A DNA stretch of 64,000 nt, from assembly GCA_938041335.1 (NCBI GenBank), contig CALIAF010000004.1, positions 1 through 64,000 on the forward strand. The letters are read 5' to 3'. Position numbers and translations under genes: made by a program. Below are positions 42,807 through 50,372 of this stretch, piece after piece. This DNA is from an uncultured Ulvibacter sp. GTDB lineage: Bacteria > Bacteroidota > Bacteroidia > Flavobacteriales > Flavobacteriaceae. Positions within the stretch are counted from its first letter, which is position 1. Each line of letters opens with the position of its first letter. The notes beneath the pieces were generated by a model that was not told the DNA's origin, did not search any database, and saw only the letters and a list, made by a program, of their open reading frames with translations.

Positions 42807-45179
42807 ATGGCAAACGATAATGATCAATTAAACAGTTTAAATAAAAAGATTGAACAATTGCTTGAGCAACAAAGTCATCTCGCAAATGAGGTCAATATTT
42901 TGCGAAAAGAGATGAATATTTTGCGTCCAAGTAAAGCGCATGATCTCCAAAACACAGTATTAGAAAAAACTGCAGCAACAAATGTAACACCGCCAATACC
43001 TCCTGCAGAAAAAACTACACCATCACAAATTGCTTCTCAAAAACAAGCAGCCGCTCTTCAGCAAATCAAACCAATCTCAAAACCAAAGCCTAAAAAACCA
43101 AAACGGAAGTCTGATCTTGAAAAGCTTATTGGCGAAAGTATTATTAATAAGATTGGTATTGTAATTCTTATCATTGGTGTAGGTATAGGTGCGAAATACT
43201 CTATAGATAATGAGTTAATTAGCCCGCTTACAAGAGTTATTCTAGGATACTTAACCGGTATTGGCTTATTAGGTGTTGGGATGAAGTTAAAAAAGAAATT
43301 TGAACGTTTTAGCGCGGTACTCGTTAGTGGCGCAGTATCCATTCTATACTTTATCACTTTTTTTGCATACGATTTTTACGGATTAATACCACAAACCTTA
43401 GCATTCGGGCTAATGGTGGTCTTTACTGTCTTTGCTATAGCAGCTGCATTAAATTACAATAGACAAATAATAGCCCTCTTGGGGCTGGTAGGTGCTTATG
43501 CGGTGCCCTATCTGCTTAGTGATGGCTCAGGGAAGGTTTTAATTATGTTTAGCTATATGGCACTTATAAATGCGGGTATTTTATTCATTGCCTTTAAAAA
43601 ATACTGGAGAGCCTTATTCTATACTGCCTTTGCACTCACTTGGCTTATTTTTATGTCATGGTACTTTTTTGAATATGATCAAGAAATTCATTTCACTCTG
43701 GCATTAGTATTCCTTACTATATTTTTCATCACTTTTTATGTGACGTTCTTAGCTTATAAATTGATTAAGAAAGAGAAATTTAATATCGGAAATACTGTAT
43801 TTCTCTTAATTAATTCTTTTATTTTTTATGGTTTAGGATATGCCATACTCAATGAACACGAGACTGGCAGCCAACTTTTAGGACTTTTCACGGTGGCAAA
43901 TGGCCTTATTCATTTTATTGTCTGCGTACTGGTTTTCAAAAACAAACTAGCAGACAAGAATGTATTCTATTTTATTGCAGGGCTGGTTACGGTATTTCTT
44001 ACGCTCGCATTTCCGGTGCAACTAGACGGTAATTGGGTGACCTTATTCTGGATCGCAGAAGCCGTGATCTTATTCTGGATAGGAAGAACAAAAGGCATTA
44101 CTTTTTACGAACAGCTGTCCTATGCATTAATGGCAATTGCATCTTTAAGTCTATTTCAAGACTGGGCAAACGCCTATGACAGCTATTATTATTTGGAAAA
44201 CACTGCACCAAAGGCTTTTACGAATATTCAGTTTTTAAGTAATTTAATTTTCGCAGCGGGATTTGGCTGTATTATCTATATTATGCGACAAGAGAAGTAT
44301 AAAACTGATTTTACAACCAAAAACTGGATGCCTTTAATAGCCTCTATTCTCGCACCTGTGGTGTTCCTTTTTGTGGTGTATACTACTTTTAGATTTGAAA
44401 TTGCCAATTACTGGGACACCTTATCCGTCGCGTCAGCGTTAACTGTCGTTCCAGAAGGCAGAAACTATAGCAGCTATCTACAGAATCAAAATTATGATCA
44501 TTTTAAAATAGTATGGACCGTACTATATACCCTCTTTTTTGTGTCTCTACTTTCTTTAGTTAATATTAAAAAGTTGAAAAGTCAAGTTTTAGGGATTATC
44601 AATTACATACTCAACATACTGGTGCTATTAGTCTACCTGATCATAGGGCTCTATTTTATTAGCGAATTAAGGGAGCATTATATAGACCAAGTACAGGGAG
44701 AATATTATCATATAGGCACCTTTAATCTATGGATACGATATATTAGTTACGTATTTGTTGCTGTACTTTTATTTGCCATTTATAAATATGGCAAACAGCA
44801 GTTCATGAAATTTTCTAACAAGGTGATTTTTGAGGTGATACTGGTAATAACCGCATTATGGATTGTCAGCAGCGAATTATTACACTGGTTAGACATGGCA
44901 GATTACGCTTCGTCGTACAAGCTAGGATTGAGTATCTTATGGGGTGTGTTCTCATTAATGCTTGTTATCATTGGTATTTGGAAAAACAAAAAATACCTAC
45001 GCGTGGGCGCAATGGTGCTGTTTGGGATTACACTAATTAAACTTTTCTTATATGATATTGCTTCATTAAATACCATATCTAAGACCATTGTATTTGTTTC
45101 TTTGGGTATTTTACTGCTTATTATTTCCTTTTTGTACAATAAATTTAAAGACAAAATCATAGATGACACTAATAAATAA
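42807..45179 (+). CDS. DUF2339 polytopic membrane protein
   Basis: 790 residues. The N-terminal 60 residues form a coiled coil (LNSLNKKIEQLLEQQSHLAN), followed by a Pro/Lys linker (KPISKPKPKKPKRK) and then about 22 to 24 hydrophobic segments to the end. That layout, with GESIINKIGIVILIIGVGIG at the start of the membrane part, is the DUF2339 family. Known only as envelope proteins of unknown activity. The stop overlaps the start of the DUF3999 gene by 17 bases; that pair recurs in Bacteroidota, pointing to a shared envelope function. Confidence 0.88.
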   Translation: MANDNDQLNSLNKKIEQLLEQQSHLANEVNILRKEMNILRPSKAHDLQNTVLEKTAATNVTPPIPPAEKTTPSQIASQKQAAALQQIKPISKPKPKKPKRKSDLEKLIGESIINKIGIVILIIGVGIGAKYSIDNELISPLTRVILGYLTGIGLLGVGMKLKKKFERFSAVLVSGAVSILYFITFFAYDFYGLIPQTLAFGLMVVFTVFAIAAALNYNRQIIALLGLVGAYAVPYLLSDGSGKVLIMFSYMALINAGILFIAFKKYWRALFYTAFALTWLIFMSWYFFEYDQEIHFTLALVFLTIFFITFYVTFLAYKLIKKEKFNIGNTVFLLINSFIFYGLGYAILNEHETGSQLLGLFTVANGLIHFIVCVLVFKNKLADKNVFYFIAGLVTVFLTLAFPVQLDGNWVTLFWIAEAVILFWIGRTKGITFYEQLSYALMAIASLSLFQDWANAYDSYYYLENTAPKAFTNIQFLSNLIFAAGFGCIIYIMRQEKYKTDFTTKNWMPLIASILAPVVFLFVVYTTFRFEIANYWDTLSVASALTVVPEGRNYSSYLQNQNYDHFKIVWTVLYTLFFVSLLSLVNIKKLKSQVLGIINYILNILVLLVYLIIGLYFISELREHYIDQVQGEYYHIGTFNLWIRYISYVFVAVLLFAIYKYGKQQFMKFSNKVIFEVILVITALWIVSSELLHWLDMADYASSYKLGLSILWGVFSLMLVIIGIWKNKKYLRVGAMVLFGITLIKLFLYDIASLNTISKTIVFVSLGILLLIISFLYNKFKDKIIDDTNK

Positions 45180-46401
45180 AATCACAACATGCGTTCTTCT
45201 TTGCTTTCAGACAGCACTTTTTGCACAAATGCAAGCCTATGATTTTCAGCGTGAATTATCGGGGATAGAAAAGGAATGGCATGCGGTTATTATTCCTTCT
45301 GAAATGTTCTCCCATGTAAAACAAAATCTATCTGATGTACGTATTTATGGCATTTCAGAAGAAAACGACACTATTGAAGCACCCTATATTTTAAAGATAA
45401 AAGGGCCTTCAATTGAGCAAACTGCTGTAGTGTTTAGGCTGATCAACGAAAGCAAAGCCAATAATGGGTATTACTATACTTTTGAGATCCCTAACAGACT
45501 GTCTATCAATACTATTAAACTAGAATTTGAACGCACTAACTTTGACTGGAGCCTGCATCTTGAAGGGAGTCAAGACCAAAAAGAGTGGTTTACTATTAAA
45601 GATGATTATAGAATTCTGTCTATTAAAAATGAGCAAACAGATTACAAATTTACCACGCTTACCTTCCCAGATTCTAAATTCGTTTATTATCGTATAAGAG
45701 TTAAAAGCAAGGATAATCCTAAGTTAAAAAAAGCGACAATAAAACAAATAAAAAAGAACGAAGGGAGCAGTATAGATTATCATATTACTTCTTTTAAAAC
45801 AGAAGAAAACAGTACTAAAAAACAAACGATAAGTCATCTTACATTAGCCCACCCAGTGCCCTTAAACCAGCTTAAATTTAACATAGCAACTACTCAAGAT
45901 TATTATCGAAATATGTCTATAGAATATTTGGTAGATAGCATAAAGACAGAGAAAGGCTACAAATACAATTATCGCAGGTTAGGCAGCGGAACGCTTAATT
46001 CTATTGACGACAATAGCTTTAATTTAAACGGTAAGATGGTCCAAAATATTAAAGTCATCATTGAAAACAACGATAATGAACCTTTAAAAATCACGTCTAT
46101 AGAAGCAAAGGGCAATACCCATCAATTAACCGCTAGATTTAGCACCCCGGCAACCTATTACCTCACGTACTCAAATGCAAAAGCGAATACCCCTAAATAT
46201 GACATCACCCGTTTTCAGGAAAAAATACCAATAACACTCACCCCCTTAAACATAGGGAATCAAGTTTCTATTTCTAGAGAAAATACAGTGAAAAAATCAC
46301 CGCTTTTCGAAAATGAAAAATGGCTATGGGCCATTATGATTCTTATCGTTTTAGTACTAGGATTATTTACGTACAAAATGTTTTCTGCGCAGAAAGAATA
46401 A
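45163..46401 (+). CDS. DUF3999 envelope protein
   Basis: 412 residues with a signal peptide (TALFAQ), a beta-rich periplasmic domain (HAVIIPSEMFSHVKQNLSDV, FEIPNRLSINTIKLEFERTN, a discoidin-like DWSLHLEGSQDQKEWF stretch) and one C-terminal membrane helix (WLWAIMILIVLVLGLFTYKM). DUF3999 proteins are nearly always coded after DUF2339, as here with a 17-base overlap. Probably forms a complex with the polytopic partner. Activity unknown. Confidence 0.85.
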   Translation: MTLINKITTCVLLCFQTALFAQMQAYDFQRELSGIEKEWHAVIIPSEMFSHVKQNLSDVRIYGISEENDTIEAPYILKIKGPSIEQTAVVFRLINESKANNGYYYTFEIPNRLSINTIKLEFERTNFDWSLHLEGSQDQKEWFTIKDDYRILSIKNEQTDYKFTTLTFPDSKFVYYRIRVKSKDNPKLKKATIKQIKKNEGSSIDYHITSFKTEENSTKKQTISHLTLAHPVPLNQLKFNIATTQDYYRNMSIEYLVDSIKTEKGYKYNYRRLGSGTLNSIDDNSFNLNGKMVQNIKVIIENNDNEPLKITSIEAKGNTHQLTARFSTPATYYLTYSNAKANTPKYDITRFQEKIPITLTPLNIGNQVSISRENTVKKSPLFENEKWLWAIMILIVLVLGLFTYKMFSAQKE

Positions 46402-46465
46402 CTACTTGTAATTCTTTAACTTTTCACCCTAATTTCTCACTACAATTTTTCACCATTTGCGTTAG

Positions 46466-48571
46466 ATGAATATAAACAAGCTACAAACTCCCATAGAATA
46501 CTTAAAAGGTGTAGGCCCAAACAGGGCAAGCCTTTTAAGGACAGAGCTTGGTATTCATACTTTTCAAGACTTATTAAACCTGTTTCCTAATAGATACATA
46601 GATCGCACCAAGTACTACAAGATAAATGGTTTACAGCGCAATAATGCAGATGTTCAGATTGTAGGGAAGATTACTCACCTTAAGATGGTAGAGCAAAAAC
46701 GCGGTAAACGACTTGTAGCTACCTTTAGAGATGAAACTGGAGTGATGGAGCTCATCTGGTTTAGAGGACATAAATGGATAAAAGAGAACCTAAAGGTCAA
46801 TGAGCCTTATGTGATCTTCGGAAAGGCCAAGTGGTTTAACAGTAGCTTCTCTATGTCACACCCAGAGATGGAATTATTAAAAGAACACAAAAACAAGTTG
46901 CGCTCATCTATGCAACCCATTTACCCAAGCACCGAAAAACTAACCAATAGTGGCATCACAAATAGAGTGGTCAATGGATTGATGGAACAACTCTTTCTGG
47001 AAGCCAAAAATGCCTTTGTAGAAACCCTCTCCAAACCCCTTATAGAAGAGCTTAAATTACTCTCAAAAAGCGAAGCCATTTTTAACATTCATTTTCCAGA
47101 AAATGGGGAGCGATTAGGGCGTGCAGAATACCGTTTGAAATTTGAAGAATTATTCTACATACAATTACAATTAATACGTAAAAATCTTATCCATAAATCT
47201 AAAATTAAAGGGTACCCCTTCCCTAAAGTGGGGGAGCATTTTAATACCTTTTACAATCATCATTTACCCTTTGAATTAACCAGTGCTCAAAAACGAGTGG
47301 TCAAAGAAATTAGGCAAGACCTAGGCAGCAATGCCCAAATGAACCGCCTTTTACAGGGAGATGTAGGTAGCGGTAAAACCATTGTAGCCCTATTATCAAT
47401 GCTCATAGCACTTGACAACGGTTTTCAGGCTTGTTTAATGGCGCCAACTGCAATTTTGTCAGTTCAGCACTATAATGGATTATTAGAGTTATGTAATAAA
47501 TTGAAAATCAGTATTTCACTACTCACTGGTTCAAGTACTACTTCACAAAGAAAGGCGATTCATGAAAGTCTAGAAAATGGCACTTTAGACATCCTAATAG
47601 GAACGCATGCTTTACTTGAAGACAAGGTGAAATTTAAAAATTTAGGACTCGCAATCATAGATGAGCAACACCGTTTTGGGGTGGCACAACGGAGTAAATT
47701 ATGGCATAAAAACGAGTTGCCGCCACACGTATTAGTGATGACTGCTACCCCTATACCTCGCACCCTTGCCATGAGTGTTTATGGCGATCTCGATATTAGT
47801 GTTATTGATGAGTTACCACCGGGCAGAAAAGACATCAAAACAGTGCATCGTTTTGACTCCAATAGACTTAAAGTTTTTAAGTTTTTAAAAGACGAAATTG
47901 CCTTAGGCAGACAGGTCTATATTGTCTACCCATTAATACAAGAAAGTGAGGCTTTAGATTACAAAGATTTAATGGACGGTTATGAGAGTGTAGTTAGAGA
48001 TTTTCCACAGCCAAAATACCAGATTTCAATTGTTCATGGACAGATGAAACCTGCAGATAAAGAGTTTGAAATGAACCGCTTTATCAAAGGAGAAACGCAA
48101 ATAATGGTGGCTACTACGGTTATAGAAGTTGGAGTGAATGTTCCTAACGCATCTGTAATGGTGATTGAGAGCGCAGAACGGTTTGGTCTATCACAACTAC
48201 ATCAATTGAGAGGTCGTGTAGGTCGTGGTGCAGCACAGAGTTATAACATATTAATGACCAGCCATAAATTATCTGCAGACGCAAAAACACGCTTGTCTAC
48301 AATGACCAGTACCACAGATGGCTTTGAGATCGCAGAAATGGACCTTAAACTCCGTGGCCCAGGTGATATTATGGGCACACAACAAAGCGGTGTGCTTAAT
48401 TTAAGAATAGCCGATATTGTAAAGGACACAGAGATTTTAAAAATTGCTAGAAGCTATGCTTTTCAGGTGTTAAAGGCAGATCCTAATTTAAATGTACCAG
48501 AAAATGTAAGTATAAAAAATACGTTTGCACAACTGATCAAATATAAAAATATCTGGAACTACATCTCTTAA
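46466..48571 (+). CDS. recG: ATP-dependent DNA helicase RecG
   Basis: 701 residues, normal length. It remodels stalled replication forks and Holliday junctions. The N-terminal wedge (OB fold) holds PNRYIDRTKYYKINGL and FRDETGVMELIWFRG. The helicase core has Walker A GDVGSGKT (about 299-306), the DEQH box in IIDEQHRFGVAQRSK (about 398), motif III MTATPIPRTL, motif V VATTVIEVGVNVPNA and motif VI QLRGRVGRG. The TRG-like motif that follows is present. Not clearly in an operon; a 64-base gap separates it from the DUF3999 gene. Confidence 0.96.
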   Translation: MNINKLQTPIEYLKGVGPNRASLLRTELGIHTFQDLLNLFPNRYIDRTKYYKINGLQRNNADVQIVGKITHLKMVEQKRGKRLVATFRDETGVMELIWFRGHKWIKENLKVNEPYVIFGKAKWFNSSFSMSHPEMELLKEHKNKLRSSMQPIYPSTEKLTNSGITNRVVNGLMEQLFLEAKNAFVETLSKPLIEELKLLSKSEAIFNIHFPENGERLGRAEYRLKFEELFYIQLQLIRKNLIHKSKIKGYPFPKVGEHFNTFYNHHLPFELTSAQKRVVKEIRQDLGSNAQMNRLLQGDVGSGKTIVALLSMLIALDNGFQACLMAPTAILSVQHYNGLLELCNKLKISISLLTGSSTTSQRKAIHESLENGTLDILIGTHALLEDKVKFKNLGLAIIDEQHRFGVAQRSKLWHKNELPPHVLVMTATPIPRTLAMSVYGDLDISVIDELPPGRKDIKTVHRFDSNRLKVFKFLKDEIALGRQVYIVYPLIQESEALDYKDLMDGYESVVRDFPQPKYQISIVHGQMKPADKEFEMNRFIKGETQIMVATTVIEVGVNVPNASVMVIESAERFGLSQLHQLRGRVGRGAAQSYNILMTSHKLSADAKTRLSTMTSTTDGFEIAEMDLKLRGPGDIMGTQQSGVLNLRIADIVKDTEILKIARSYAFQVLKADPNLNVPENVSIKNTFAQLIKYKNIWNYIS

Positions 48572-48754
48572 GTCTCTTCCCTAAAAATTTAGTCTATTCA
48601 CTTAATTAATTTTAAACTTAAAACTCCATTTCTTAGTTTTATGTAATGATGGATGCACATTAATAGAACATAAAAACAAGAGCTAAGCATAACCAGTTGT
48701 TAATAAGTTGATTTTTAATGCTCTAAAAGATTTTATACATTCACATCACTAACA

Positions 48755-48816
48755 CTAACCGGAGACCAGAAACCATAAACGGGGCGAGACCGAAAAGCCA
48801 TACGAGTAGGACAACC
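48755..48816 (+). ncRNA. GC-rich leader RNA upstream of DUF805 gene
   Basis: Within an otherwise AT-rich 259-base gap, 60 bases of mixed, GC-rich sequence (CCGGAGACCAG, CGGGGCGAGACCG, CATACGAGTAGGAC) end 15 bases before the DUF805 start. Conserved RNA motifs named after DUF805 have been described upstream of such genes in Bacteroidota, and the position fits. I could not derive a convincing secondary structure by eye beyond a short GGC/GCC pairing (48783-48785 with 48797-48799), so the match is by position and composition, not by structure. Confidence 0.45.
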
Positions 48817-48830
48817 AAATTTTATTAATT

Positions 48831-49205
48831 ATGAAATGGTATAAAAAAGTACTAAGTCAGTATACAGATTTTAAGGGACGTGCGCGTCGCAAAGAGTATT
48901 GGATGTTTGTTTTGTTTAATGTGATATTTGCAGTTGCGGCTGTGATTCTAGACAATGTATTAGGGATTACTTTTAGCCCAGAAATGCCTTATGGCTTTAT
49001 TTATTTGTTATATGCACTTGCTGTTTTAATCCCTGGCATCGCAGTGGCTGTAAGACGACTACATGATATGGGCAAAAGCGGATGGTGGTATCTCATTGCC
49101 TTAGTACCACTTATAGGTGGAATCTGGCTTATTGTATTACTTGCCACAGATAGTGAAGCTGGTGATAACCAATGGGGGCCTAACCCAAAAGCAGGTGAGA
49201 TGTAA
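48831..49205 (+). CDS. DUF805 inner-membrane protein
   Basis: 124 residues with about four membrane helices. The family signature is clear: the N-terminal FKGRARRKEYWMFVLFN and the RRLHDMGKSGWWYLI motif before helix 3, ending with GDNQWGPNP. YhaH/YhaI-type proteins of this family have no established role. The gene stands alone, preceded by the GC-rich leader described separately and followed by a terminator at 49221. Confidence 0.9.
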   Translation: MKWYKKVLSQYTDFKGRARRKEYWMFVLFNVIFAVAAVILDNVLGITFSPEMPYGFIYLLYALAVLIPGIAVAVRRLHDMGKSGWWYLIALVPLIGGIWLIVLLATDSEAGDNQWGPNPKAGEM

Positions 49206-49220
49206 ACCAAATCATTTTAT

Positions 49221-49253
49221 AAAAAACCGTTTTCATTTGAAGACGGTTTTTTT
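49221..49253 (+). terminator. Rho-independent terminator of the DUF805 gene
   Basis: AAAAAACCGTTTTCA (49221-49235) pairs with TGAAGACGGTTTTTT (49238-49252) with one G-U, and the T-run continues. Likely works on both strands. Confidence 0.75.
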
Positions 49254-49308
49254 ATGCCGAAATTTTATAGATTGAAATACTATCTTTACACGAAACAATA
49301 GTAAAAAC

Positions 49309-49797
49309 GTGAAAACCGCTACACTAGCCGAAATAAAAAAAGAATTTAAACATCGCTCACCAGAAGAAATTACGGCGTTATGCTTGCGTTTAGGCCGTTT
49401 TAAGAAAGAAAACAAAGAGCTCCTCACCTATCTACTCTTTGAAGCGGATAACGAAGAATCATACCGCCAGAGCATTAAAGAACTTATTGACGGAGGCTTT
49501 GACGGCATTGAAGTCACTAGAGTCTACCTTATTAAAAAGAGAATCAGGAAAATACTTAAAGAAACAAAAAAGTACATCCGTTATTCTGGCAACAAAGAAA
49601 CCGAAGTGGAGCTCCTACTCTACTTTTGTGCGGTGCTGAAAGACTACAAAACAGTGGTTAAAAGAAACAGCGTAATCCGAAACATCTTTGAAAGACAATT
49701 AGAATACATAGGTAGAAAGATCCCCGCCTTGCACGAAGATTTACAGTTTGATTTTAATGAGGAGTTAGAGGAGTTAATGGGAAGTCGTGAGTCGTGA
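49309..49797 (+). CDS. Small helical protein, DUF6155-like, ending in a tandem repeat
   Basis: 162 residues, GTG start at 49309 (no suitable ATG). All-helical and charged: LAEIKKEFKHRSPEEITALC, LLTYLLFEADNEESYRQSIK, KILKETKKYIRYSGNKETEVELLLYF. The pattern fits a small cytosolic family annotated DUF6155 in flavobacteria, by recall rather than search. The natural C terminus seems to be ...EELEELMGSRES; the final residues and the TGA stop are coded inside a 7-bp tandem repeat that runs to 49850, so the stop position depends on repeat number and phase. Function unknown. Confidence 0.65.
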   Translation: MKTATLAEIKKEFKHRSPEEITALCLRLGRFKKENKELLTYLLFEADNEESYRQSIKELIDGGFDGIEVTRVYLIKKRIRKILKETKKYIRYSGNKETEVELLLYFCAVLKDYKTVVKRNSVIRNIFERQLEYIGRKIPALHEDLQFDFNEELEELMGSRES

Positions 49798-49850
49798 GTC
49801 GTGAGTCGTGAGTCGTGAGTCGTGAGTCGTGAGTCGTGAGTCGTGAGTCG
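49784..49850 (+). repeat. 7-bp tandem repeat (GTCGTGA)n
   Basis: Nine full copies of GTCGTGA and a four-base partial copy, without error. The first two copies code the last codons and stop of the gene before it. Because the unit is not a multiple of three, any copy lost or gained inside the gene shifts the frame. A shorter relative (AGTAGTG-type) occurs near 2205. Confidence 0.95.
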
Positions 49851-49907
49851 AAAATTAAAAAACAGTATTTGTAACCTGGAACATTTCAGAAGAAAAACCC
49901 TAAATTT

Positions 49908-50282
49908 ATGATCACTATCTACCATAATCCGCGTTGTAGCAAATCGCGCCAATGTCTAGTATTACTGGAAGAATCTGTTGCTTCACACCTGTCCGATACT
50001 GCACTAGAAAAAGCCCAAATTAATACAGTTAAGTATATCGATGATCCTTTAGATTTTGACACCCTCTCTAGTGTTATCAATAAATTAGGGATTACACCAC
50101 TAGAATTAGTACGTAAAAATGAAGTCATCTGGAAAGAACAATTTAAAGGCAAAACGTTAAGCGATAAAGAAGTTATAACCGCAATGATTACTCACCCAAA
50201 ATTAATGGAAAGACCCATTATTGTTAATGGAGATAAAGCAGTGATCGGCAGGCCTCCTTCACGCGTGTTAGAAATCTTGTGA
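49908..50282 (+). CDS. arsC: Arsenate reductase-like protein (ArsC/Spx family)
   Basis: 124 residues of the thioredoxin-like ArsC/Spx family. The active-site element is HNPRCSKSRQC with Cys10, and the trailing residues include RPIIVNGDKAVIGRPP, which carries the Arg contacts seen in glutaredoxin-dependent arsenate reductases. No ars operon surrounds it, so arsenate may not be the true substrate; many genomic homologues are stand-alone like this. Cytosolic. Confidence 0.82.
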   Translation: MITIYHNPRCSKSRQCLVLLEESVASHLSDTALEKAQINTVKYIDDPLDFDTLSSVINKLGITPLELVRKNEVIWKEQFKGKTLSDKEVITAMITHPKLMERPIIVNGDKAVIGRPPSRVLEIL

Positions 50283-50335
50283 TTTAGCATTCGCCTTTTA
50301 ACAAAACATTACCAAATTCTTGCGAGGGACCCTTC

Positions 50336-50343
50336 TATTTTTG
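50336..50343 (+). promoter_or_regulatory. Promoter -7 element TATTTTTG
   Basis: A TAnnTTTG match 29 bases before ATG 50373. A TTG at 50320 is too close (13 bases) to be its -33 partner. Confidence 0.35.
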
Positions 50344-50372
50344 TAGTCTAAGAAGAAAATCTAATCACTTCA

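Noticed and set aside
48755-48816. tRNA gene in the DUF805 leader
   Set aside because: No acceptor stem, anticodon arm or TPsiC motif can be drawn.
49784-49850. CRISPR or attachment site
   Set aside because: It is a plain 7-bp tandem repeat without spacers.
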